This document shows positions 1 through 5,367 of a stretch of 5,367 nucleotides of DNA, piece after piece. The DNA comes from Parachlamydiales bacterium. GTDB taxonomy: Bacteria > Chlamydiota > Chlamydiia > Chlamydiales > JAJFMK01. The translations under genes and the position numbers were made by a program. The stretch covers positions 1-5,367 of the forward strand of contig JAGVKY010000024.1 in the NCBI GenBank assembly GCA_020050175.1. Direction: 5' to 3'. The notes beneath the pieces are model-generated. The model saw only the letters and a program-made list of their open reading frames with translations, was not told the origin of the DNA and did no database searches. Position 1 is the stretch's first letter; the number at the start of each line of letters is the position of its first letter.

Positions 1-2
1 CT

Positions 3-1862
3 TTCGTCGAAGAATTTGGAGCACTGGGGCAATTGAGTGTCGTATTTTTATGTGTCTTAGATTTTGGAGCAGCAGGAATTGCTGCCCTCTACAAAGGCAA
101 AATTCTGAATCAATCGCGTCAATTGTTGGACAAGATTAAAGAAGGTACTACCTCATTATCCGAAAAAGATCTCAAAAAATTAAAACAATGGGAAGTCTCC
201 TTAAAATTAGCGGAAAAAGCTTTTGAAGAACAAAAAATAGAGTTAGGCATCGGAGGAACCTTTTCTGTATTACTCGTTTCGGCTCTTACGTTAAGCCAGA
301 TCCCTAAAACGCTATTTGCAGCAGTTGAGTCGGTCACGTCTGGAGTGTCATGGACGATATCTGTTTTATGGGTGGCTGTCCTTGGATTTTCTGTCAAAAA
401 TGCTCAAGAAAAAAGCCACCAGCTCTTTGATTGGTCTGAAACGTTTCAAAAATGGCAGAAACAGCATCAACCGACTTTCGAAGAAGCGAAAATAGGCAAG
501 GAAACGTTTATTAGATCTCGAGTCGATCAACCTCAGAGGCGTCCAAAACCTTTTGTATCCGACGAAGAACATGCCGAAGCATTTTTTGAGCTGATAGACA
601 AAGCGAAGACTTTAGAACAGGTGCGCGATCAATTAAAAGATTTTGGGATCGAGCTGGAGACTAGCCTCACAACTAAGGACGACTTGCTTGCCCATGTCAT
701 GTCAAATCCTGAAGTGATTGACTCCTACATTGGATTTCAGCGTACGTTAGAGAGATTGGACATCACAATCCGCATCAGCGGCGATCTGTTAGAGAAAAGA
801 AAAGCCATTGTGCAGAAGAAAATATTGCTCCTGAAACCGCGCTTTCAAGCGCTCGAACCGACAATCAAAGCGCTGCATCGTACTCTATTTAAGGAAAAGG
901 CTGGATTTGAAGAATGGTACGCAAGTCATACTCCAGAAGCTTTATTGGAAACCTATGTTGACCATCAAGAGACGCTGGAACACACAACCAAAAATGCGCT
1001 TCAAGAAATGATTGTCCATAAACATGAAATTGAAGAACGTTTTCTCGATTTTAAAGTGGCGAAAGCCAGCGTTCATTTCAATTGGAATCTTATCTCTCTG
1101 GTTGTTAGCGTAGTATTAGCAATTATCGGAGCTGTGACCATTCCTTTTGGAGGGGTAGGCTTGATTCTTCTTTTGTTATCGGTTGGCTCTTTCACAGTCA
1201 CGACTGGAATCATAGGCGCAGGATTCTATCACGCTCATCGCGAAAAGCCGATGACAACGAACCTCTTATTCCAAGGAGTCCAAGCCAAAATGCTGTGGGC
1301 TAACCTCAATCAAGCAGTTTACAAGTATCAACATGTCGCGAAAGAAAAAAGACTGGTCGAGTGCATGCAGCATATTCTCACGCTCCCATTAGACCTGAAA
1401 TCTGTGGACGACCAAAATGCTCTCATCAAACTTAAACAATCTGAAATTGAGTTTCTCAAGAGCCAGCAACAGGTCGAGACCTGGTCTAAACACGCGAAGC
1501 AATTAGAAGATAAACTTAACCAAGCTAAATGGCAGGATTTTGCCCATCAAGCGCACTTGCAACTCTCACAAGCGACAGAATCGAGTGCTTACTCTTGTGC
1601 TCACTTTGATACGTTACGCGCTTTTCATGACGCTTTCCAATCGTGCGATTTGCAGCTTCTCAGCCCAGAGACAAAAGCCCTTTTAGAAGTGGAATTAGGA
1701 CTCAATCTCGAAGCTTTGCAGTCTCAAGTCAAACAAGATCCGGAAGCGATCAAAAAAGCTTTGCAGAAATTCTTTAATTTAGATGATGGTGGCCTTTTAA
1801 GTTTTATCGACTACCAGAAAGCCAGTATCGAAGAAAAGTTGATCGAACCTCTTCCTCAATAG
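3..1862 (+). CDS. Membrane and coiled-coil protein, Inc-like candidate (5' partial)
   Basis: I do not recognise a named family. The frame is open to the left edge: ten codons (FVEEFGALGQ) precede the TTG at 33, which has no convincing ribosome binding site, so the real start lies upstream. Numbering from that TTG, hydrophobic segments lie at about 2-20, 73-95 and 103-122. A tight pair at 352-371 and 374-398 is split by a Gly-Gly turn; such bilobed pairs are typical of chlamydial inclusion membrane (Inc) proteins. The rest is charged and helical, with likely coiled coils at about 25-70, 235-345 and 460-500. A Pro/Arg-rich linker lies near 145-175. No catalytic motif is visible. Order-conserved motifs link it to the 695-aa protein at 2711-4798. 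It is co-transcribed with the next gene, 8 bases downstream. A membrane-anchored structural or secreted protein is inferred; secretion cannot be judged without the N-terminus. Confidence 0.85.
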   Translation, partial: FVEEFGALGQLSVVFLCVLDFGAAGIAALYKGKILNQSRQLLDKIKEGTTSLSEKDLKKLKQWEVSLKLAEKAFEEQKIELGIGGTFSVLLVSALTLSQIPKTLFAAVESVTSGVSWTISVLWVAVLGFSVKNAQEKSHQLFDWSETFQKWQKQHQPTFEEAKIGKETFIRSRVDQPQRRPKPFVSDEEHAEAFFELIDKAKTLEQVRDQLKDFGIELETSLTTKDDLLAHVMSNPEVIDSYIGFQRTLERLDITIRISGDLLEKRKAIVQKKILLLKPRFQALEPTIKALHRTLFKEKAGFEEWYASHTPEALLETYVDHQETLEHTTKNALQEMIVHKHEIEERFLDFKVAKASVHFNWNLISLVVSVVLAIIGAVTIPFGGVGLILLLLSVGSFTVTTGIIGAGFYHAHREKPMTTNLLFQGVQAKMLWANLNQAVYKYQHVAKEKRLVECMQHILTLPLDLKSVDDQNALIKLKQSEIEFLKSQQQVETWSKHAKQLEDKLNQAKWQDFAHQAHLQLSQATESSAYSCAHFDTLRAFHDAFQSCDLQLLSPETKALLEVELGLNLEALQSQVKQDPEAIKKALQKFFNLDDGGLLSFIDYQKASIEEKLIEPLPQ

Positions 1863-1865
1863 GGA
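1861..1865 (+). promoter_or_regulatory. Ribosome binding site overlapping the upstream stop codon
   Basis: AGGGA lies 5 bases before the ATG at 1871, and its first two bases are the last two of the TAG stop of the preceding gene. This supports the chosen start and suggests translational coupling of the two genes. Confidence 0.65.
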
Positions 1866-1870
1866 TAGAT

Positions 1871-2428
1871 ATGCTCTTACAAAAGATTCAGACACTCTTA
1901 GAAGCAGAAGGAGTAGAATGTCTACTCCTTTCTGCAACAAAAAATCTCCCCTTTGACCATCTCAAAGTCATGCTAGAACTGGATGAAAAAAAGCGCGAAC
2001 GCCTGCTTGAAATTGTCGCTCTCCCCCCACAAGTTCAAGCAGAAGCCGTTCCCCCTCAAGTCTTCAACCTGCCTGACCGCATTCAATTCCGCGTCCAGCT
2101 TCCCTTTAAAGTGCAAGATTTGGCTTTAAATCAAGTGGCTAGTCTCCTTCTTTTCCTCAATCAACTGAGCGATTTTCCCGGATTTGAACTCGATGAACTC
2201 GAAGGACATGTGGCTTATCGTTATGTCTGGATGAGCCCCTCTACACTTTTAGATAGCCCTTCTCTCATGAGCATTGTCAGTGCCCTCCTACTCAATCTCA
2301 GATTATTCTCAGATACCATTGAATCGTTGGCAGATGGTCAAACATCTTTTAATGATCTATTAACACAAGTCATCCACTTATTAGACACTTCTCGTCCTTT
2401 CGATCCCTTAAAAAAACGAACGAACTAA
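1871..2428 (+). CDS. Small acidic YbjN / type III chaperone-like protein
   Basis: This is a 185-aa soluble protein with no signal peptide or membrane segment. It is Leu-rich and acidic, about 24 Asp/Glu against 16 Lys/Arg by hand count. The layout is an N-terminal helix (1-15), a charged helix (38-50), a Pro-rich link (52-63, PPQVQAEAVPPQV), a strand near 70-78 (IQFRVQLPF) and a helix with LLLFLNQLS (92-100). A strand pair GFELDE / HVAYRYVWM (104-121) and two C-terminal helices (131-154, 159-172) follow. The order helix-LN, F.LDE, hydrophobic strand, helix resembles the YbjN family, whose fold is shared with CesT/Tir-type secretion chaperones. That assignment rests on pattern, not a search. 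Size, acidity and coupling to a membrane protein gene suggest a dedicated chaperone for its neighbour. The ATG has a good ribosome binding site. A strong hairpin lies within codons 12-22. Confidence 0.88.
   Translation: MLLQKIQTLLEAEGVECLLLSATKNLPFDHLKVMLELDEKKRERLLEIVALPPQVQAEAVPPQVFNLPDRIQFRVQLPFKVQDLALNQVASLLLFLNQLSDFPGFELDELEGHVAYRYVWMSPSTLLDSPSLMSIVSALLLNLRLFSDTIESLADGQTSFNDLLTQVIHLLDTSRPFDPLKKRTN
1904..1935 (+). other. Strong hairpin inside the chaperone-like gene
   Basis: AAGGAGTAGA (1908-1917) and TCTACTCCTT (1921-1930) are perfect inverted repeats around a 3-base loop, ATG (1918-1920). GCAG (1904-1907) also pairs with CTGC (1932-1935) across one bulged T, giving 14 base pairs. The stem contains a perfect AAGGAG Shine-Dalgarno sequence four bases before the loop ATG. 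That ATG is out of frame with the gene and opens a frame of only 12 codons. No T-run follows, so it is not a standard terminator. The structure is directly visible; any function is speculative. Confidence 0.6.
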
Positions 2429-2442
2429 TCATTCATTTTTTT
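2410..2442 (+). terminator. Weak AT-rich terminator candidate for the first operon
   Basis: A7 plus GAA (2410-2420, interrupted by one C) can pair with TTC plus T7 (2432-2442, interrupted by one A), leaving an 11-base loop. The stop codon of the chaperone-like gene (2426-2428) lies in the loop. The stem is almost all A-T with one mismatch, so it is marginal, but it ends in a T-run at the right place. Confidence 0.25.
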
Positions 2443-2512
2443 CTTTAAAAGAATCAATTTATTAAAAATATTTATACAAATCGACCTCTTTCAGAAAGTT
2501 ATATTTTATTTT

Positions 2513-2556
2513 TTACATTTTACAAACAAATTTTGTTCTATGTAACTCACAGTGAG
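2513..2556. promoter_or_regulatory. Cluster of nested short palindromes in the intergenic region
   Basis: Within the 282-bp gap before the 695-aa gene, TTACAT (2513-2518) pairs with ATGTAA (2540-2545). They enclose the near-continuous palindrome AACAAA-T-TTTGTT (2525-2537). CTCAC-A-GTGAG (2546-2556) follows immediately. The single-base centres make the two inner palindromes more like protein-binding sites than RNA hairpins. No recognised operator matches, and AT-richness raises the chance of coincidence. Confidence 0.3.
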
Positions 2557-2605
2557 GTCTGAAAAGATTTTTTACCCTGCGCATTTTCTTATTTCAATTT
2601 TTAAG

Positions 2606-2632
2606 ATGATAAGCTAGTATTCAACTTATCAT
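2606..2632. promoter_or_regulatory. 8-bp inverted repeat upstream of the 695-aa gene
   Basis: ATGATAAG (2606-2613) and CTTATCAT (2625-2632) are perfect inverted repeats separated by 11 bases. They lie about 80 bases before the ATG at 2711. This could be a dyad operator in the promoter region or a leader hairpin. I could not identify a convincing sigma-70-type promoter whose transcript would include the start codon, so the promoter position remains open. Confidence 0.35.
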
Positions 2633-2710
2633 TATTTAATAGCATGGAAAATTGAGTCATCTTAAGGCTGACACATCCTTCTTGACAACCTCTAGATATA
2701 GGTTAATACT

Positions 2711-4798
2711 ATGATTAAGTGGACTGAGTGGCTTCCTATTCATAGTTATCACATTTCCCAACTTTTTAGTAAAATTCCTTCGATACTCGCGCCCTTATCA
2801 AAGACTGATGAGAGCATTAATAAATTTGCCAAAACCACTCTCCATCAATCTTCTTCTACACCAACTCTTACGTCCCTAGAGAACAAGGCAGTCATTTCTT
2901 TACAAGCACGACAAAAAGATCTTTCACAAGCGATCGAAGAGTTCCGAACCGATTTAGAAGGCTGGGTAAGAGAATATGATCAAGTCAAAGGAAGTATCAA
3001 AGAGAGCAATCATTTTTTGGGGACTCTCTTAGACGGTATAGATTATGTCTTTCATATTCATCCTTTATTATTAAGCTTGTTTTTCACAGTGAGTGATCGA
3101 ATTGTTGAGGCTAAGATAGAAAGATGGCACAACTGGTTTAAGATGCTTGACCTCGGGGTTTGTCTCGCTCTGGCATTTTACAAATCGCATATGCTGGATC
3201 AACAAAAAAAGAACATAGAAGTCAATCGGTATCCTGAAAAGTTACGACAAATACAAGCAACCTATCAAAAGTTACAAGAAGATGTGGTAGCTGAACTCCA
3301 GCGAAGAGATCCGTCAGAATTAAATTTAGACTCAAAGTTTCTTGAATTATCCGATCAAATACGAGTAGTGGAAAATCTATTTAGACAAAAACATGGCCAA
3401 GTCGCAGCTAAATGCCAGGACAGAAAAGATCAGTTACAACAAGCTAGCCTACGTGCTTCTTTTAAAACCCTAGCGCTGGCAGTGAAACAGGTCATGAAAA
3501 AGGATGAATCAGTTGGTAAGGCAATAAATAGTGCTGGGAATCATGCAATTCAAATGAGTAAAAGTCAGGGATCCCTTCCCCATACAAGCTCTTGGCAAAA
3601 GCCGGTAGGTTTAACACCTACGACTCCTACAAGTCAAAACTCCTTTGTCAGTCCTATTTTTACTGCCTCTCCAGAATACAATGACACGACGATTGCGCAA
3701 TATTTAGAGGTACTTAAAGATAACATCACGATCTGTCATCAGTTAAAGTTGGAAAAGGATGAAGGCCACCTGAAAACTTTACTGGATTTAAAGAGGAGTT
3801 TCCTGGATTTAAAGAGCAAGTTCAGTCATTTACAAACTGTCTTAGAGAGTAAAAGCGAAGAGGAAATTCACAAATTAGATGAAAAAGAATTTGATCAGTT
3901 AGGTGAAGAATTTGATCAGTTAGATGAAGAGTTCAACAAGTTATCAGAGAGTTTTCACGAAACGAGTGCGCTCTTAATTAAGCAAGTGATTAGTGAGACA
4001 GGAAGCAGAAAAGAGGCAATTGAACGACAGTTCGTCGAATGGCGTGTCACACAAAGCGCGATTTTATTACTCACATGTGGAATCCAAATCGCTTTATGGG
4101 CTTTCCCCCAATCTCCCTTAGCCCCTCTTCACCCCCTCATCGAACATTTGACAATTAACAGAGTCAAACAACTCCCTCTTACTTCTTTTCTATTCCCGGA
4201 AAAAAGCATCAAACTGATGACAATGAGCCTATTAATCGCAGAGCATCTCACTCTCGGGCTAGATTTTAAACCACATGAATACAGCTTAGAAGGTTATAAA
4301 CTGAGCTTTCAAATTAGGTTCTTTCGTTTTATAGATATGATCCTCTCTTCTGTTGTCTACTTTGACCGCGCCCTCTCCTGGATTCAAGCGCATATGATTT
4401 CTAATCAGATCAACCGTTTCTTTTCACAACACCCACAAAATGCTCACGCTTCAATCCACGCGCATTCTTATACGACCTGTTTGAATAGACAGCAGGCAAA
4501 TTGCCAAAAACATTTGAAGGGATTACAAAACCGTTTCAACGAATTGACTTCAAGGGATTCCAAAAATTTGATGTATCCAGGTCAACCACAGAAAGACGAT
4601 CCTTTTATTGCTCTAAATAGAGTATTTCAACAGATTAACCTCGATTATGTTTCGGAAGACGTGCAGACCTTCTTTAGAGAAAAGGGACTCGCAGATCCGA
4701 CAACATTTCTCAATAATCTCGAACGGATATTCGGTAAAAGAGAAGGGAAATTTATCAAGCCTCCTTATCAGCCTGCTCGTGCTGCTGCGACAGCCTAA
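2711..4798 (+). CDS. Membrane and coiled-coil protein, diverged paralogue of the first gene
   Basis: This is a complete 695-aa protein of no recognised family. An in-frame TAG at 2699-2701 makes the ATG at 2711 the first possible start; only a weak AGG (2700-2702) precedes it. The first 60 residues are Ser/Thr-rich, as in many type III secreted proteins. Hydrophobic stretches lie at about 112-127, 143-157, 447-465, 499-516 and 534-551. Coiled coils are likely at 60-100, 165-245 and 330-440, with a Ser/Thr/Pro linker at 285-325. Two one-heptad tandem duplications build part of the central coil. Shared motifs with the protein ending at 1862: LDLG..LAFYK (146-158), KTLALAVKQV (252-261) and IERQFVEWRV (437-446). 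The C-terminus is Ala-rich (ARAAATA). It appears to be its own transcription unit, converging on yajC. A secreted membrane-associated or scaffold protein is inferred; there is no enzymatic signature. Confidence 0.88.
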   Translation: MIKWTEWLPIHSYHISQLFSKIPSILAPLSKTDESINKFAKTTLHQSSSTPTLTSLENKAVISLQARQKDLSQAIEEFRTDLEGWVREYDQVKGSIKESNHFLGTLLDGIDYVFHIHPLLLSLFFTVSDRIVEAKIERWHNWFKMLDLGVCLALAFYKSHMLDQQKKNIEVNRYPEKLRQIQATYQKLQEDVVAELQRRDPSELNLDSKFLELSDQIRVVENLFRQKHGQVAAKCQDRKDQLQQASLRASFKTLALAVKQVMKKDESVGKAINSAGNHAIQMSKSQGSLPHTSSWQKPVGLTPTTPTSQNSFVSPIFTASPEYNDTTIAQYLEVLKDNITICHQLKLEKDEGHLKTLLDLKRSFLDLKSKFSHLQTVLESKSEEEIHKLDEKEFDQLGEEFDQLDEEFNKLSESFHETSALLIKQVISETGSRKEAIERQFVEWRVTQSAILLLTCGIQIALWAFPQSPLAPLHPLIEHLTINRVKQLPLTSFLFPEKSIKLMTMSLLIAEHLTLGLDFKPHEYSLEGYKLSFQIRFFRFIDMILSSVVYFDRALSWIQAHMISNQINRFFSQHPQNAHASIHAHSYTTCLNRQQANCQKHLKGLQNRFNELTSRDSKNLMYPGQPQKDDPFIALNRVFQQINLDYVSEDVQTFFREKGLADPTTFLNNLERIFGKREGKFIKPPYQPARAAATA
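3782..3823 (+). repeat. 21-bp tandem duplication (heptad LDLKRSF / LDLKSKF)
   Basis: Units 3782-3802 and 3803-3823 match at 18 of 21 bases and encode LDLKRSF and LDLKSKF (residues 358-371). The period equals one coiled-coil heptad, so duplication lengthens the coil without changing frame. Confidence 0.8.
3887..3949 (+). repeat. 21-bp tandem heptad repeats (EFDQLGE / EFDQLDE / EFNKLSE)
   Basis: Units 3887-3907 and 3908-3928 differ at a single base (20 of 21 identical) and encode EFDQLGE and EFDQLDE (residues 393-406). A third, older unit (3929-3949) encodes EFNKLSE, and the preceding IHKLDEK (3866-3886) may be a fourth, more decayed copy. The high identity indicates recent duplication. Confidence 0.85.
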
Positions 4799-4817
4799 CA
4801 CCCATCCCATCGTTGCT

Positions 4818-4866
4818 TGTGAAGACGCGAAGCGCTTGGAGGCTCCAAACACTTCGCGTCTTCACA
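4818..4866. terminator. Long hairpin between convergent genes, probable bidirectional terminator
   Basis: TGTGAAGACGCGAAG (4818-4832) and CTTCGCGTCTTCACA (4852-4866) form a perfect 15-bp stem. An inner TTGGA (4836-4840) / TCCAA (4844-4848) stem continues it, capped by a GGC loop, with G4834-C4850 pairing between two C-A mismatches. It sits in the 90-bp gap between the stop codons of the 695-aa gene and yajC, where a shared terminator is expected. Neither side carries a T-run, so classic intrinsic termination is not assured. It may instead be a 3'-end protecting hairpin or a member of a palindromic intergenic repeat family. Confidence 0.6.
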
Positions 4867-4888
4867 GCTATAGAGACTCACAATGGAC

Positions 4889-5278
4889 TTACTCTTCAGA
4901 AATGAGTTCCACTTTCTTCTCATCCGTTTCTGGTAAAATATCTGTCACCGCCGCTTTGTAGAACTCTAACTTGGCTCCATCATACATTTTGAGAATGACT
5001 GTTTGTTCTCCTACACGTACAACCGTGCCAATAATTCCCATCGCAGCCACACGATCCCCCTTCTTCAGGGTACTACGTTGCTCTTCTAAAGCCTTACGCC
5101 TTTTCTGCTCAGGTCTCCATAAAATGACATAAAAAAAGAGAAACGCTATCCCCACCATAATAAGAGTCTGCCAAAGACTCTGATCAGGAGGCGGCATCAC
5201 CTCTTCCCCTTCAGCAAATAAACGTCCACTTAAAACGAAGCTTAAAGTCATCAATAAAGCGTAGCATTTAACTTTCAT
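4889..5278 (-). CDS. yajC: Preprotein translocase accessory subunit YajC
   Basis: YajC is the small inner-membrane partner of SecD/SecF, which assist SecYEG-driven protein export. The 129-aa product has one membrane segment at about 36-54 (LWQTLIMVGIAFLFFYVILW). The family hallmark RPEQKRRK follows directly (E. coli has RPQQKR), then LKKGDRV (71-77), GIIGTVVRV (81-89) and a conserved cytoplasmic beta domain. It is about 20 residues longer than E. coli YajC (110 aa). The extra length includes an N-terminal hydrophobic stretch (5-18) ending in GRLFA-EGEE, which looks like a cleavable signal peptide; Cys5 is not in a lipobox. The ATG is supported by AGAGGA 5 bases upstream. Downstream the gene meets a convergent unrelated gene, so secD does not follow it as in E. 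coli. Confidence 0.95.
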   Translation of the reverse strand: MKVKCYALLMTLSFVLSGRLFAEGEEVMPPPDQSLWQTLIMVGIAFLFFYVILWRPEQKRRKALEEQRSTLKKGDRVAAMGIIGTVVRVGEQTVILKMYDGAKLEFYKAAVTDILPETDEKKVELISEE

Positions 5279-5283
5279 TATCT

Positions 5284-5289
5284 TCCTCT
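5284..5289 (-). promoter_or_regulatory. Ribosome binding site of yajC
   Basis: On the minus strand AGAGGA lies 5 bases before the ATG at 5278, fixing the start that includes the signal-like N-terminus. Confidence 0.7.
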
Positions 5290-5295
5290 TTTCTA

Positions 5296-5326
5296 ATTAA
5301 AGACGATGTTACATGAACTTTGTAAA
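5296..5326 (-). promoter_or_regulatory. Possible yajC promoter
   Basis: On the minus strand TTTACA (5321-5326) matches the -35 consensus at 5 of 6 bases, and TTTAAT (5296-5301) matches the -10 at 5 of 6. The 19-base spacer is longer than ideal. The -10 lies about 18 bases before the start codon, leaving a very short leader. yajC could equally be read from a gene beyond the right edge. Confidence 0.3.
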
Positions 5327-5367
5327 AACCTCCCTAGCTTGCCGCAAACGTCACATGAAATCAAGAC

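Noticed and set aside
33..35. TTG as the start of the first gene
   Set aside because: The frame is open through the window edge, no good ribosome binding site precedes it, and the TTG lies just before a membrane segment that in the paralogue sits more than 140 residues into the protein.
119..572. Antisense open frames within the first gene
   Set aside because: They lie opposite a convincing coding frame with helical and membrane patterning, and their translations look like low-quality shadows.
2441..2455. TTCTTT-A-AAAGAA near-palindrome as a terminator
   Set aside because: A one-base loop cannot form a stable RNA hairpin and the arms are all A-T rich; the A7/T7 structure just before it is the better candidate.
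2682..2710. TTGACA (2682-2687) as a -35 box for the gene at 2711
   Set aside because: The matching -10 positions (about 2704-2712) are poor and would start the transcript inside the gene, with no good later start codon; the next in-frame ATG is about 145 codons in.
4613..4961. Overlapping open frames on both strands across the end of the 695-aa gene and the hairpin
   Set aside because: They overlap well-supported genes in other frames, span the intergenic hairpin, and lack recognisable domains or ribosome binding sites.
5293..5367. Minus-strand open frame of 24 codons ending in TAG 14 bases before yajC, possibly the tail of an upstream gene
   Set aside because: A stretch this short is open by chance in one of three frames fairly often, and its Cys-rich translation matches nothing I recognise. 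It stays possible, since the spacing would suit an operon.

Overview
The window (about 40% GC by eye) holds three rightward genes and one leftward gene. Only the leftward one, yajC, belongs to a widely known family. The other three look like lineage-specific genes of an obligate intracellular bacterium. The large proteins combine long coiled coils with paired (bilobed) membrane segments, and a small acidic chaperone-like protein lies between them. That combination suggests a chlamydia, most likely an amoeba-associated (Parachlamydia-like) one. This taxonomic call is an inference from style and composition; no marker gene settles it.

Layout: Positions 3-1862 (+) carry the C-terminal 619 residues of a membrane/coiled-coil protein whose start lies outside the window. 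Eight bases downstream, with its Shine-Dalgarno sequence overlapping the previous stop codon, is a 185-aa acidic, Leu-rich protein (1871-2428, +) resembling the YbjN / type III secretion chaperone fold; the two form an operon. An AT-rich gap (2429-2710) holds only short palindromes and no gene. A 695-aa membrane/coiled-coil protein (2711-4798, +) follows. It converges on yajC (4889-5278, -), and a near-perfect 49-nt hairpin (4818-4866) fills the 90-bp gap between them.

Main observations: The two large proteins share several short motifs in the same order (LDxG..A(L/F)YK, KTLxxAVxxV and IExxFx(D/E)(F/W)), so they appear to be strongly diverged paralogues flanking the small chaperone-like gene. 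This predicts that about 130 residues of the first protein lie upstream of the window. The second paralogue's coiled coil contains two independent 21-bp (one-heptad) tandem duplications. The small gene carries a strong hairpin near its 5' end, with a perfect but out-of-frame Shine-Dalgarno sequence in the stem and an ATG in the loop. A working model, not shown by the sequence, is a set of secreted or inclusion-membrane (Inc-like) proteins with a dedicated chaperone. yajC is separated from secD/secF on its downstream side.
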